Shown here piece after piece: positions 43,026 through 52,773 of a stretch of DNA of 64,000 nucleotides. The translations under genes were made by a program, and so were the position numbers. The stretch's first letter is position 1. Each line of letters starts with the position of its first letter. Source of the stretch: OCS116 sp051531935 (GTDB lineage Bacteria; Pseudomonadota; Alphaproteobacteria; Rhizobiales; OSC116); assembly GCA_051531935.1 (NCBI GenBank), contig JAOPTR010000002.1, forward strand, positions 1-64,000. Direction: 5' to 3'. The notes beneath the pieces are model-generated. The model searched no databases. It saw nothing but the letters and a program-made list of their open reading frames with translations, and was not told where the DNA came from.

Positions 43026-45164
43026 GTGAGCGAATATAACAATGATTCAAATGAAGAATTGCCATATGACGGTGAGGGAGAAGAATATTCTCAATCAGCG
43101 GATGGTCAATATGTCGAAAGCGAATATAGTGAAGAGGCTAATGTTGAGCAGGCTTATACGAGTGAAAACTATGTAGAAGATACAACTACAGCGCAAACTT
43201 ATGTAAATTCTGAATATGAAGAAAACTATGCAGAGCCAGAAAACACTTATTACACCACAGAATATGAAGAAGGTGAAAGCTACGTAACTGAAAATGCTCA
43301 ACAACCTGTTGAACAACCTCAGGCCACTATTTTTACCGACCAAGTTACTGATGATTTAGGCACTGCAACCGATGCTTATTCGACTGATTTGCCGGGTTAT
43401 AATACAGAAGCTACGGCTTATGAAGAACCAATAGCCTACGAAGAGCCTGTTGCTGAATATGCTGAGCCAACTGAATATGTTGAGGCCACTCAATATACTA
43501 ATGAAACCCCGCAATATACTGAGGCTGAAACTCAATATACCGAAGCTGAAACTCAATATACGCAAGGCGAATATAGCCAAAGCGAATATGCCGAGCCACA
43601 GCCATATGCCCAAGAGCCGCAAGAATATGCGACTGAACAACCTTATCAAGAAGAGCAAGCTTATACAGAGGCTGCTCCATATCAAGATACCGAAGGTTAT
43701 GTTGCTGCTGATTCTTACATAGAATCAAATATTTACACCCAGCAAAGTGATGTAGAGAATCAACAAGTGGGATATGGCGCTCAAACACATATTGCCCCAA
43801 GTTTGAATGAGCAAGCTTATGCAGCTGATGTGCAAAACGAACAAAAAATTGTTGAAAAAGCACATTCTACGCAAAGATATGATGATCAAGGTTATGTCGT
43901 TCCTGACTATTCGAATGCACCAGATTATTCAAATGCGCCAGATTTTAGCGAGACCCTAAAAGGCCAAGATATGGGCAACAATGCCTATGCTAACCCTTCA
44001 TCGGCCTATGTCGACACTGGTTATGCCGCAGCGGCAGGCGAACAACAAGATTTTAGGCAAGAATATAGCCAAGAACCTACAAAAGGCCGCGCCTTCCCAA
44101 CAGGGTGGATGCTAACAGGCCTATCATTGGTTATGGTTATGGTTGTCGGTTTTTACTATCTCTATTCAAATTTTGTAGATTTTGGCGGCACAACAGATAT
44201 TCCTGTGGTGCATGCTAACAAAAGCGAGATTAAAAAATTCCCAGATACAGGCAATGGCACAGCTATTGTGAATAATAGTGGTAAAAGCACTGACAGAATT
44301 CAGAGCAATTCAACAAATCTGGGGCAAACAGAAACTGTTACGGCTCAATCGCTCAAAAATAGCCGTGAAGAAGTGATAGATCAACCTTCTAAGTCTGAAG
44401 ATCGAATTGATATAGCCGAAAATATTGTTGCTGATAATGATGACAGAGACATTCAGAATGTTCTCACGCTGATTAAAAGCAGTGCTAATAATGTTGAGAT
44501 ATTATTAAAATCTGACGATGTGAGCCAGTTAGATCAAAATCAAATTAGCATTGATGGTCTTGAAACCATTCTTGTCGATGCGAAGGCTGTTAAATTAGAA
44601 GATCTGATTAAACAAGCCAATCAGCTGCCCGAAAATGTGATGGAAGCTGTTCCTGCGGCGAATATTGACGACTTGCCAGTGGTGGCACAGGGCACTCAAG
44701 ACCCGTTTAAAGATATTAATGCAGCTGTTAGCACAGAATTGCCAGAAGCTAGCCCATTGCCCGAAACAGACCTTTCTAATGCAATTGCAATCGCTTCCAA
44801 CCAGATTACTGAGCCTGTTCAAGTGGCACAAACGGCACCTAAGCCAGTGAGCCGCCCCGTTGTACCAGCAACAGTGCCTAATAGTTTAGCACCTCAAGTG
44901 GCTTCGGCTGTGGGGGGCGCGTATGGTGTTCAACTGGCATCTTTGCCAAATGAAGCGTCGGCTCGCCAAGCTTTTGCAAAAATATCTCGCCAATTCCCAA
45001 ATATTTTGAGCGGCTATCAAGCTATCATTCGCGTAGCCGACATTCCGGGTAAGGGGCGATACTTCCGTGTATTTGCAGGGCCAATTGTAAGCTATGGTGA
45101 CGCAAACCAAGTTTGTGCAAACCTTCGTGCTGCAGGTGGCGATTGCCTAGCTAAAAAAATGTAG
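43026..45164 (+). CDS. Large acidic SPOR-domain protein
   Basis: About 712 residues. Residues 1-340 are extremely acidic and Tyr/Gln/Glu-rich, with short repeats such as QYTEAET and DYSNAP. A membrane segment follows (GWMLTGLSLVMVMVVGFYYLY). A low-complexity periplasmic linker leads to a C-terminal SPOR domain (AYGVQLASLPNEASARQAFA to the CANLRAAGGDCLAKK end). SPOR domains bind denuded peptidoglycan at the septum. A SPOR protein behind dgt-argS is conserved in Hyphomicrobiales, but the cytoplasmic half is unusually long and repetitive. The GTG at 43026 has GGAG before it and is preferred to an ATG at 43002. Confidence 0.88.
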   Translation: MSEYNNDSNEELPYDGEGEEYSQSADGQYVESEYSEEANVEQAYTSENYVEDTTTAQTYVNSEYEENYAEPENTYYTTEYEEGESYVTENAQQPVEQPQATIFTDQVTDDLGTATDAYSTDLPGYNTEATAYEEPIAYEEPVAEYAEPTEYVEATQYTNETPQYTEAETQYTEAETQYTQGEYSQSEYAEPQPYAQEPQEYATEQPYQEEQAYTEAAPYQDTEGYVAADSYIESNIYTQQSDVENQQVGYGAQTHIAPSLNEQAYAADVQNEQKIVEKAHSTQRYDDQGYVVPDYSNAPDYSNAPDFSETLKGQDMGNNAYANPSSAYVDTGYAAAAGEQQDFRQEYSQEPTKGRAFPTGWMLTGLSLVMVMVVGFYYLYSNFVDFGGTTDIPVVHANKSEIKKFPDTGNGTAIVNNSGKSTDRIQSNSTNLGQTETVTAQSLKNSREEVIDQPSKSEDRIDIAENIVADNDDRDIQNVLTLIKSSANNVEILLKSDDVSQLDQNQISIDGLETILVDAKAVKLEDLIKQANQLPENVMEAVPAANIDDLPVVAQGTQDPFKDINAAVSTELPEASPLPETDLSNAIAIASNQITEPVQVAQTAPKPVSRPVVPATVPNSLAPQVASAVGGAYGVQLASLPNEASARQAFAKISRQFPNILSGYQAIIRVADIPGKGRYFRVFAGPIVSYGDANQVCANLRAAGGDCLAKKM

Positions 45165-45165
45165 A

Positions 45166-45912
45166 CTATAATTTAGGTAAAAATTGTTCAAATGTAATTT
45201 GGTCAGCATGTTTGTAAGTATGCTCAGCATCTTCGGTAGACTTTACAGTCCATGTGATGATAGGCTTGCCAAAAGCGCGGGCAATTTTAACACATGTTTT
45301 TGGTAAATCATGCACATGATAACTGACAAAATGCGGCTGTGTTAACGGCCAGTGCAATAAATTTTTAAAAACAAACCTCAACAAAGCGTTTGTGCCTGGC
45401 CAGTCCTTAGGCAACATATTATGTTCAGCAACAATGCCTCTTACGATGTTTGGGGCAATGCGTCTAAATTCTCGCACAGTAAACGGGTTGAAAGACATAA
45501 TACAAATATCGCCCGTATAAGTAGCAATTAAATCGGCAATATGTTTTTCGAGTGGGCCAATGTTATTGGCAAGGCTTTTCACCTCGACTATAAGCGGTAC
45601 TTTGCCGTTCACAATTTCTAAAAGTTGCGCAAAGCTGATGATTTTCTCACCATTGGCTTTATAAGTCATTTTTATCAATTCGGGCAATGTGAAATCAATC
45701 ACATCGCCTGCATTGTCAATCAGTCTAGATAATGATTCGTCATGAAAAACAATCGCTTGACCATCTTTGGTTAGCTGCACATCAATTTCGATGGCATAGC
45801 CATGTTCAACTGCGGCTTCAACGCTGCCGCGGCTATTTTCAATGATGTTAAGCGCAGCATTATGCAACCCTCGATGGGTGATTGGTAATCTTGTGACAAA
45901 ATCCAGATTCAT
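45166..45912 (-). CDS. Glycerophosphodiester phosphodiesterase
   Basis: A 248-residue GDPD-family enzyme: ITHRGLHN (first catalytic His), ENSRGSVEAAVEHGYAIEIDVQLTKDG (metal-binding Glu and Asp) and IVFHDESLSRL (second His). It would release glycerol 3-phosphate from glycerophosphodiesters. No signal peptide is seen, so it is cytoplasmic and UgpQ-like. Its start overlaps the RidA stop by one base. Confidence 0.9.
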   Translation of the reverse strand: MNLDFVTRLPITHRGLHNAALNIIENSRGSVEAAVEHGYAIEIDVQLTKDGQAIVFHDESLSRLIDNAGDVIDFTLPELIKMTYKANGEKIISFAQLLEIVNGKVPLIVEVKSLANNIGPLEKHIADLIATYTGDICIMSFNPFTVREFRRIAPNIVRGIVAEHNMLPKDWPGTNALLRFVFKNLLHWPLTQPHFVSYHVHDLPKTCVKIARAFGKPIITWTVKSTEDAEHTYKHADQITFEQFLPKL

Positions 45913-46379
45913 TACTTAATCTCAAAGATCGCATCAATTTCCACTGATACACCGAAAGGCAGGCTTCCGACGCCAACGGCAGCTCGCGCATGTTTGCCCA
46001 CTTCACCAAGCACTTCAACCATAAAGTCAGAAGCGCCATTAATCACGGCAGGTTGTTGTGTGTAATCTGGTGTGCAATTTACAAATCCACCAAGGCGCAA
46101 AAGGCGCGTTACGCGTGTTAAATCACCATCCAATGCAGCATTTGCTTGCGCCAAAAGGTTTATGGCGCATAGTTTGGCAGCGGCTTGTGCATCTTCAAGG
46201 CTCACATCGTCGCCAACTTTGCCAATATATTCAAGGCCATCTTTGCCAAATGGTAAATTGCCAGAAATAATAAGCTGATTACCAGATATTACATAGGGTA
46301 CATAGTTTGCAGCAGGGGCAGCAGGCGTTGGTAAATTAACGCCAAGTGCTTCTAAACGTTTTGCAATTTCATTAGACAT
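45912..46379 (-). CDS. RidA-family protein (reactive imine deaminase-like)
   Basis: A 155-residue Rid/YjgF protein of the longer subgroup: EIAKRLEALGVNLPTP, VISGNQLIISGNLPF, and the conserved end KHARAAVGVGSLPFGVSVEIDAIFEI containing the Arg and Glu of the binding cleft. Archetypal RidA hydrolyses enamines/imines made by PLP enzymes; this subgroup is less well characterised. It overlaps the GDPD gene by one base, indicating coupling. Confidence 0.88.
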   Translation of the reverse strand: MSNEIAKRLEALGVNLPTPAAPAANYVPYVISGNQLIISGNLPFGKDGLEYIGKVGDDVSLEDAQAAAKLCAINLLAQANAALDGDLTRVTRLLRLGGFVNCTPDYTQQPAVINGASDFMVEVLGEVGKHARAAVGVGSLPFGVSVEIDAIFEIK

Positions 46380-46440
46380 ATAAATTTCCTTGTTGGTTTA
46401 AACGCGAGCTTACGCCCCCTTATAAATAATGCAAGTAAAT

Positions 46441-47397
46441 CTATAGTTTAATCACGCTAATGGGGTCGTTTCCTTTAAAGAATTCAATCAAATTATCAGC
46501 CGCGCGATCACCCATTGCATCGCGGGTTTCAAAAGTGGCACTGCCAATATGCGGAAGCATAAACACATTGTCTAATTTTGCATATTCTGGGTTAATATTG
46601 GGCTCTCCCGTAAATACATCTAAGCCAGCGGCAAATAATTTGCCAGATTTAAGAGCCGCAATCACAGCATCATCAACCACCAAATCACCACGCGATGTGT
46701 TTACCAAAACCGCTCTATCTGGCATTTTGTTAATGGCATTTGCGTCTAATATATGGCGGGTATTTGCAGTTAAACCCGCATGAATGGACAAAAATTGTGC
46801 ATGTGGCAATAAATCGTCTAATGAATCATGGTAAATTGCACCTTGCTCTAGATCAGCACATAATTGGCTGCGGTTGTAATAATGCACTTCCATGCTGAGG
46901 CCACGGCATAATTTAGCAAAAGCGCGACCAATGCGACCCATACCCAAAATTGCCACTTTTTTACCCGTAACATCTATTCCATATGGCGCAATTGCATCGG
47001 GCTTGCCCCATTGCATTGCAGCCACTTGCGCATGACCCCAATTGGCGCCACGTGCCGCACCTAACATGCACAAAAGCGCAATTTCTGCTGTTGCATTGTC
47101 GAGTACCGATGGCGTGTTGCAGCAAATAATGCCACGTGCGTTTGCAGCCGCTACATCTATATGGTCATACCCAACCGACATAGTTGAAAATATTTTGACA
47201 CTTGCGGGCAGGGCATCAATTAAGTCTTTATGTAACTTTTTACCAACCAATATGCCATCGCAGCCTTGGGCTGCGGCAATTACCTGCTCGTCAGTTTGTT
47301 CTGTTTTGGAAATGTCGACAATTTCAAAATTATCATAAATTTTTTGCATCGGTGTTTGGGGTAATTGGCGGCCCACTAATAATTTTGGTTTGGTCAT
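46441..47397 (-). CDS. D-2-hydroxyacid dehydrogenase (glyoxylate/hydroxypyruvate reductase type)
   Basis: A 318-residue NAD(P)-dependent dehydrogenase with the Rossmann motif VAILGMGRIGRAFAKLC and the catalytic set: Arg in VNTSRGDLVVDD, Glu in FTGEPNINPEY and His in LPHIGSATFE. N- and C-terminal parts form the substrate domain (STMSVGYDHIDVAAANARGI). It most resembles glycerate/glyoxylate reductases. It diverges from eno, which fits a role in three-carbon metabolism. Confidence 0.9.
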   Translation of the reverse strand: MTKPKLLVGRQLPQTPMQKIYDNFEIVDISKTEQTDEQVIAAAQGCDGILVGKKLHKDLIDALPASVKIFSTMSVGYDHIDVAAANARGIICCNTPSVLDNATAEIALLCMLGAARGANWGHAQVAAMQWGKPDAIAPYGIDVTGKKVAILGMGRIGRAFAKLCRGLSMEVHYYNRSQLCADLEQGAIYHDSLDDLLPHAQFLSIHAGLTANTRHILDANAINKMPDRAVLVNTSRGDLVVDDAVIAALKSGKLFAAGLDVFTGEPNINPEYAKLDNVFMLPHIGSATFETRDAMGDRAADNLIEFFKGNDPISVIKL

Positions 47398-47582
47398 GTC
47401 TGCTCCCTTGAAAACTAATATGTTAGTTAATATTTAAGATATAATTGCAAAATATGCTAGTGTATTTAAATATTTTGCATACCAATCGACAATTAAAACA
47501 GAATATGATTGCTTTTTAGCCCCGTATTTCTTAATAATGTGGCGAAATTTGCTTATTAATAATTTATATAAAGGATGCTGCA

Positions 47583-48857
47583 ATGGCCGCAATTATTGAT
47601 ATTTTAGGACGTGAGATTTTAGACTCACGCGGTAACCCAACTGTAGAAGTTGAAGTGATTCTAGAAGACGGTTCTATGGGCCGTGCTGCTGTTCCTTCTG
47701 GCGCTTCAACAGGTGTACATGAAGCGGTAGAACTACGCGATGGCGCAGAACGCTACCTTGGTAAAGGCGTAGAACAAGCCGTTGCTAACGTTAATGGCGT
47801 TATTTTTGATGCCCTAGCAGGTATGGAAGTTGAAGAGCAACGCGAAATTGACCGTGTGCTAATTGAACTTGATGGCACAGAAAATAAAGGCCGTTTGGGC
47901 GCTAACGCTATATTGGGCGTATCTTTGGCTTGTGCCAAAGCCGCTGCCGAAAGCCTAGGAATGCCATTATATCGCTATATTGGCGGCACAAATGCTTGTA
48001 CACTTCCGGTACCCATGATGAACATCATTAACGGTGGCGAACATGCTGATAACCCTATCGACATTCAAGAATTTATGGTTGTGCCTGTAAGCGCGCCAAA
48101 TATTCGTGAAGCTGTGCGTATGGGCGCTGAGATTTTCCATAATCTACAAAAGAAATTAAAAGCCGCTGGTCACAATACAAATGTAGGTGACGAGGGTGGT
48201 TTTGCTCCAGACATCGGTTCATCTCGTTTGGCGCTCGATTTTATCATCGAATCAATCGAAGCTGCTGGTTATAAAGCAGGCGAAGATGTTGTTTTGGCGT
48301 TAGATGCTGCTGCTTCAGAATTCTACAAAGATGGCAAATACGAGCTTAAAGGCGAAGGTAAATCACTAACTTCTGCCGAAATGGTCGATTATTATGTAGA
48401 CCTTGCTAAAGATTATCCAATTTTCTCTATCGAAGACGGTATGGACGAAGATGACTGGGATGGTTGGGCACTACTTACTGAAAAATTGGGCGACAAAGTT
48501 CAATTGGTTGGTGATGACCTATTCGTAACCAATACAAAACGTTTAAGCGACGGTATTGATAAAGGTGTTGGTAACAGCATTTTGGTTAAAGTGAACCAAA
48601 TTGGTAGCCTTACAGAAACTATAGAAGCTGTAGATATGGCGCATCGTGCTGGTTATACATCAGTTATGTCGCATCGTAGTGGTGAAACTGAAGATGTAAC
48701 CATTGCTGATTTAGCTGTTGCGCTTAATTGTGGCCAAATTAAAACTGGTTCATTGTCTCGTTCAGACAGAGTTGCAAAATATAACCAACTTATCCGCATC
48801 TCAGAAGAATTAGGCGATAGCGCCATCTTCGCTGGTAAATCTATTCTGAAAAAGTAA
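47583..48857 (+). CDS. eno: Enolase
   Basis: The 424-residue product is a standard enolase: ILDSRGNPTVEVEV, SGASTGVHEAVELRDG, GGEHADNPIDIQEFMVVP, NVGDEGGFAPDI, SIEDGMDEDDWDG, LVGDDLFVTN and SHRSGETED. Metal-binding Asp/Glu residues and the catalytic Lys region (ILVKVNQIGS) are present. It converts 2-phosphoglycerate to phosphoenolpyruvate. A strong terminator follows. In related genomes eno is often near pyrG; here pyrG is 7 kb downstream. Confidence 0.98.
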   Translation: MAAIIDILGREILDSRGNPTVEVEVILEDGSMGRAAVPSGASTGVHEAVELRDGAERYLGKGVEQAVANVNGVIFDALAGMEVEEQREIDRVLIELDGTENKGRLGANAILGVSLACAKAAAESLGMPLYRYIGGTNACTLPVPMMNIINGGEHADNPIDIQEFMVVPVSAPNIREAVRMGAEIFHNLQKKLKAAGHNTNVGDEGGFAPDIGSSRLALDFIIESIEAAGYKAGEDVVLALDAAASEFYKDGKYELKGEGKSLTSAEMVDYYVDLAKDYPIFSIEDGMDEDDWDGWALLTEKLGDKVQLVGDDLFVTNTKRLSDGIDKGVGNSILVKVNQIGSLTETIEAVDMAHRAGYTSVMSHRSGETEDVTIADLAVALNCGQIKTGSLSRSDRVAKYNQLIRISEELGDSAIFAGKSILKK

Positions 48858-48879
48858 TTCAGAATTTATATAAATAGAA

Positions 48880-48907
48880 AGGCAGAGCTTGGCTCTGCCT
48901 TTTTTTG
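48880..48907 (+). terminator. Terminator of eno
   Basis: AGGCAGAGC and GCTCTGCCT form a perfect 9-bp stem with loop TTG, followed by seven T residues. Confidence 0.95.
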
Positions 48908-48944
48908 TTTGTTTTTACATAAAATGAATGTCGATAAGGAAGAT

Positions 48945-49781
48945 TCAATCCTTAATAATCACACTGTCATCATGTTGTGCATATTCAGTCCAACTGCCAT
49001 CAAATAGTGCCAAGTCCTTTGTGCCAACATAGTCCATTGCAAACCAAAGGTTCGCGGCAGTGATGCCCGACCCACATGTGGTAACAATCGGTTTACTTAC
49101 ATCAATACCAGATGCTGCAAGTTGAGCCAAAATTTCACTTTTACTGACAAGCGTGCCGTCAGCTTGTGCCAAATTTACAAATGGCAAATTAAAACCGTTG
49201 GGCATATGGCCTGATGAAAGCCCTGCACGTGGCTCGGGGTCAACTCCACTAAACCGACCTGCTGATCTGGCATCCAATGTCTGAATGTCATTGGCAGCAA
49301 TATGCGCGTGCATTTGGTTGATGTTTTTTACGCCTGTATCGTGCAAATTGGCTTTATAGCCATTTGTCGCGGTCACTGGGTTTAGAGCAGGCGTGGTGCT
49401 GCGGTTCTCAGCGTTCCATTTTTTCAAACCACCATTTAAAATTGAAACTTTGCCATGCCCCATCACCTTAAATGTCCACCAAACTCTGGCGCTGCTTAAA
49501 AAACCATATGAATCATAAATCACAATATGGTGGTCATTGGTTACGCCCATTTCGTCCATGGTCGCATTAAATAACGCGGTGTCGGGCAACATATGGGGCA
49601 GGTTCACATTGGTGTCGGCAATGCGGTCAATATCAAAAAATACTGCGCCTTCAATATGCGCATTCAGATATTCCTGCTGTGCATTGCGCTCTAAATTGGG
49701 CATATGCCATGTTCCATCAAAAATAATGATATTTTCATTTTCAATATTTTTAACTAACCATTCGGTTTCAACTAAATGCAT
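48945..49781 (-). CDS. sseA: Thiosulfate/3-mercaptopyruvate sulfurtransferase
   Basis: A 278-residue tandem rhodanese. The inactive N-terminal repeat (IIFDGTWHMPNLERNAQQEYL) is followed by an active C-terminal repeat with LDARSAGRFSGVDPEPRAGLSSGHMPN and the active loop TTCGSGITA. CGSG(I/V)T is the loop type of 3-mercaptopyruvate sulfurtransferases, so this is preferred over thiosulfate sulfurtransferase. It is a single gene, diverging from the aminotransferase. Confidence 0.9.
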   Translation of the reverse strand: MHLVETEWLVKNIENENIIIFDGTWHMPNLERNAQQEYLNAHIEGAVFFDIDRIADTNVNLPHMLPDTALFNATMDEMGVTNDHHIVIYDSYGFLSSARVWWTFKVMGHGKVSILNGGLKKWNAENRSTTPALNPVTATNGYKANLHDTGVKNINQMHAHIAANDIQTLDARSAGRFSGVDPEPRAGLSSGHMPNGFNLPFVNLAQADGTLVSKSEILAQLAASGIDVSKPIVTTCGSGITAANLWFAMDYVGTKDLALFDGSWTEYAQHDDSVIIKD

Positions 49782-49923
49782 ATGTAACTCCGCAGCAGAA
49801 TCTTCTGTTTTTTAAGTGGTGGACAACAAATTATAACGGATAGATAGATAGATTTTAATCATTTATAATTATGTTAAGCATAAGCTTAAATCTAAAATTA
49901 ATCAAACCCTGAAAGGACGTGTT

Positions 49924-51117
49924 ATGAGCGAGGAATTCCACCGTATTAAACGGCTCCCCCCATATGTATTTGCAGAACTAAACAGACTAAAAAGCGAAGC
50001 GCGCGCGGCAGGGCGAGATATAATAGATTTTGGTATGGGCAACCCCGACCAACCGCCTGCTCAATATGTAATTGATAAGCTTATTGAAACGGCACAAAAC
50101 CCAAAAGTGCATGGTTATTCGGCTTCAAAAGGCATTAAAGGCTTGCTTAATGCGCAAGCTAATTATTATGAGCGCCGCTTTGGTGTGACGCTAGACCCTA
50201 ATTCAGAAGTGATTGCCACGTTGGGCAGTAAAGAAGGTTTTGCCAATATGGCGCAAGCCATCACTGCCCCTGGCGATGTGGTATTGGTGCCAAATCCAAC
50301 ATACCCAATCCATTCGTTTGGCTTCCTAATTTCTGGCGCAGCGTTGCGCCATGTTTCGGCAAAACCAGATGAGAGTATGCTGCGCGATATTGATAGCGCC
50401 ATTCGCCATTCTATTCCAAAACCATCAGTTTTGGTGCTTAATTTTCCATCAAACCCAACAGCTTATGTTGCTGAACGGCCATTTTACGAGGAAGTTGTCA
50501 AACTTTGCCGCAAAAATAACATTATAATTTTGTCGGATTTGGCATATGCTGAGCTTTATTATAATGGCAAACCAACCATGTCGATTCTCGAAATCGAAGG
50601 GGCAAAAGACATTGCTGTTGAATTTACATCTATGAGCAAAACTCATATGATGGCAGGCTGGCGTGTTGGTTTTGCTGTGGGTAATAAGCGTTTAATTGCT
50701 GCGCTTACCCGCATGAAATCTTACCTCGATTATGGTGCCTTTACCCCTGTGCAAGTGGCTGCAGCAACAGCCATTAATGGCCCAAGCGGCAATGGTTCTG
50801 AAGGATATATTGAAGATGTGCGCAACCTTTATAAAGGCCGACGCGATACATTGGTTGAATCTATGGGGCGCGCAGGTTGGAAGTTTGAACCCACCCAAGC
50901 CACAATGTTCTCATGGGTAGAAATTCCCGAGAAATTCAAACATCTGGGCTCACTAGAGTTTTCAAAACTACTACTCGAAAAAGCCGATATGGCCGTCGCC
51001 CCAGGCATTGGTTTTGGCGAATATGGCGAAGGCTATATCCGCATTGGCATGGTAGAAAACAGACACCGCATTAAACAAGCCGCTAAAAACGTTAAAAAAA
51101 TGTTCAGTGAGTACTAA
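49924..51117 (+). CDS. Class I/II PLP-dependent aminotransferase (alanine/aspartate type)
   Basis: A 397-residue fold-type I aminotransferase: IDFGMGNPDQPP, GYSASKGIKGLL, NPTYPIHSFGF, LNFPSNPTAYVA, ILSDLAYAELYYNG and the PLP lysine in SMSKTHMMAGWRVGFAVG. It belongs to the group annotated as alanine transaminase in Alphaproteobacteria, which lies just upstream of hom, as here. The gene may supply amino groups in the aspartate family, but substrate preference is not readable. Confidence 0.88.
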   Translation: MSEEFHRIKRLPPYVFAELNRLKSEARAAGRDIIDFGMGNPDQPPAQYVIDKLIETAQNPKVHGYSASKGIKGLLNAQANYYERRFGVTLDPNSEVIATLGSKEGFANMAQAITAPGDVVLVPNPTYPIHSFGFLISGAALRHVSAKPDESMLRDIDSAIRHSIPKPSVLVLNFPSNPTAYVAERPFYEEVVKLCRKNNIIILSDLAYAELYYNGKPTMSILEIEGAKDIAVEFTSMSKTHMMAGWRVGFAVGNKRLIAALTRMKSYLDYGAFTPVQVAAATAINGPSGNGSEGYIEDVRNLYKGRRDTLVESMGRAGWKFEPTQATMFSWVEIPEKFKHLGSLEFSKLLLEKADMAVAPGIGFGEYGEGYIRIGMVENRHRIKQAAKNVKKMFSEY

Positions 51118-51150
51118 TTTTACTGCATTAACGTTCATTTAAATATAATC

Positions 51151-51179
51151 AAAACGCTCCCATGTATGGGGCGTTTTTT
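51151..51179 (+). terminator. Terminator of the aminotransferase gene
   Basis: AAAACGC-CCCA pairs with TGGG-GCGTTTT (one bulged T) around TGTA, followed by a T run. Present between the aminotransferase and hom, so the two have separate transcripts. Confidence 0.8.
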
Positions 51180-51265
51180 ATGTTTGATAATCCTTAAATA
51201 TTGGCTATAAATGGCGCGTCAGCTATTTGACAATATTATAATTTCACAATTTAAGGATTAAGAAT

Positions 51266-52561
51266 GTGAGTGATTTAAGACTTGGTATCGCAGGCCTCGG
51301 AACTGTTGGTGTGGGCGTAATTAAATTGGTGGGTTCTCGCCAAATGGCTTATAATCAAATGTTCGGCACGACCATGTCAATCACGGCTGTAAGTGCACGT
51401 TCTAAAACTGCCGATCGCGGTGTTCCTTTAGGTGAATATACTTGGTTTGATGATGCAAGAGACCTTGCAAAATCTTCCGAAATAGATGTATTTGTCGAGC
51501 TTATTGGTGGCGATGAGGGCATTGCCAAAAATGCTGTGATTATAGCGCTAGAAAATGGCAAACATGTGGTTACTGCCAACAAAGCGCTAATCGCTAAACA
51601 TGGTGTCATGCTCGCAAAATTGGCCGAAAAAAATAATGTTGCGCTTATGTTTGAAGCCGCTGTTGCAGGTGGTATACCGATTATTCGTGTGATGAGCCAA
51701 AGTGTTGTGGCCAATGAAATTACACATATTGCTGGCATTATGAACGGCACATGCAATTATATTCTGACCACAATGGAAAAAGAAGGCCGTGATTTTGCTG
51801 ATGTTTTGGCAGATGCTCAAGCCAAAGGCTATGCTGAGGCTGACCCAACATTTGACGTGGGCGGCATTGATACCGCGCATAAATTAGCCATTCTCACAAG
51901 CCTTGCTTTTGGCACAGAGGTTGATTTTGATTCCATCTATATTGAAGGCATCGAAGACATTACGGCCGCAGACATTCGCAATGCTGACCAAATGGGCTAT
52001 CGTATAAAGCTGCTTGGTATGGCTGTTAAAACCGAAAACGGCATCGAACAACGCGTTCACCCTGCATTGGTAAGCAAAAACTCTCCCATCGCAGGTGTTG
52101 ATGATGTGAATAATGCTGTTTATATCGAAAGTAAAATGCTCGATGGCATTATGCTTGAAGGTAAAGGCGCAGGCGAAGGCCCAACTGCAAGTAGTGTTGT
52201 TGGCGATATTTTGCAAATTTTGCGTGGCTTTATTGAGCCTGCATTCATTATGCCTGCCGAAAGTCTTGCTCCTTATACCAAGGCTCGCATGAACCGCCAC
52301 GAAGGTGGGTATTATGTGGCTTTGTCTGTTAAGGATAAAGTGGGCGCTCTGGCTGCAATCTCCGAACGAATGGCCGAGGCCAGCATTTCTATAGATAGCT
52401 TAATACAGCAAAAAGATGAAAGTGACGCAGGTGTTATACCGGTTACACTCCTCACTGCCGAAACTTCAGAACAAGAAATCCAACAAGTCCTCAAGAAAAT
52501 GGATGCAGATGGTTTTTTAAGTGCTGATTCTCGTGTGATCCGAATTGAGAAATTTTCCTAA
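51266..52561 (+). CDS. hom: Homoserine dehydrogenase
   Basis: The 431-residue product starts with a GTG preceded by AAGGA. The NADP-binding domain has LGIAGLGTVGVGVIKL, followed by ANKALIAKHG and MFEAAVAGGIPII, then the catalytic region GIMNGTCNYILTTM and AEADPTFDVGGIDTAHKLAIL. A C-terminal ACT domain starts at YYVALSVKDKVGALAAISE and is the site of threonine feedback in this enzyme class. It reduces aspartate semialdehyde to homoserine. Confidence 0.97.
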   Translation: MSDLRLGIAGLGTVGVGVIKLVGSRQMAYNQMFGTTMSITAVSARSKTADRGVPLGEYTWFDDARDLAKSSEIDVFVELIGGDEGIAKNAVIIALENGKHVVTANKALIAKHGVMLAKLAEKNNVALMFEAAVAGGIPIIRVMSQSVVANEITHIAGIMNGTCNYILTTMEKEGRDFADVLADAQAKGYAEADPTFDVGGIDTAHKLAILTSLAFGTEVDFDSIYIEGIEDITAADIRNADQMGYRIKLLGMAVKTENGIEQRVHPALVSKNSPIAGVDDVNNAVYIESKMLDGIMLEGKGAGEGPTASSVVGDILQILRGFIEPAFIMPAESLAPYTKARMNRHEGGYYVALSVKDKVGALAAISERMAEASISIDSLIQQKDESDAGVIPVTLLTAETSEQEIQQVLKKMDADGFLSADSRVIRIEKFS

Positions 52562-52585
52562 ATCGTTTCAGATTTTAAATTAGAC

Positions 52586-52626
52586 AAAAAGCATGTGTGA
52601 ATTAACCTTCATACGTGCTTTTTTTT
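52586..52626 (+). terminator. Terminator of hom
   Basis: AAAAAGCATGTGTGAA pairs along 16 bp (two G-T pairs) with TTCATACGTGCTTTTT around TTAACC and continues into T residues. Confidence 0.92.
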
Positions 52627-52773
52627 GATTTTGGCTAGCCTTACTTCACGTAATCAGTTACGTAATTGCTATCTTTAAATTCGTTGGGCGATGAATTTAG
52701 GGTGTTTTTTGGGCATTTCGATCTGATCGAGCGTTTTATCTCGGCCTATCGAACAATTTAAGGGTTATAATAA

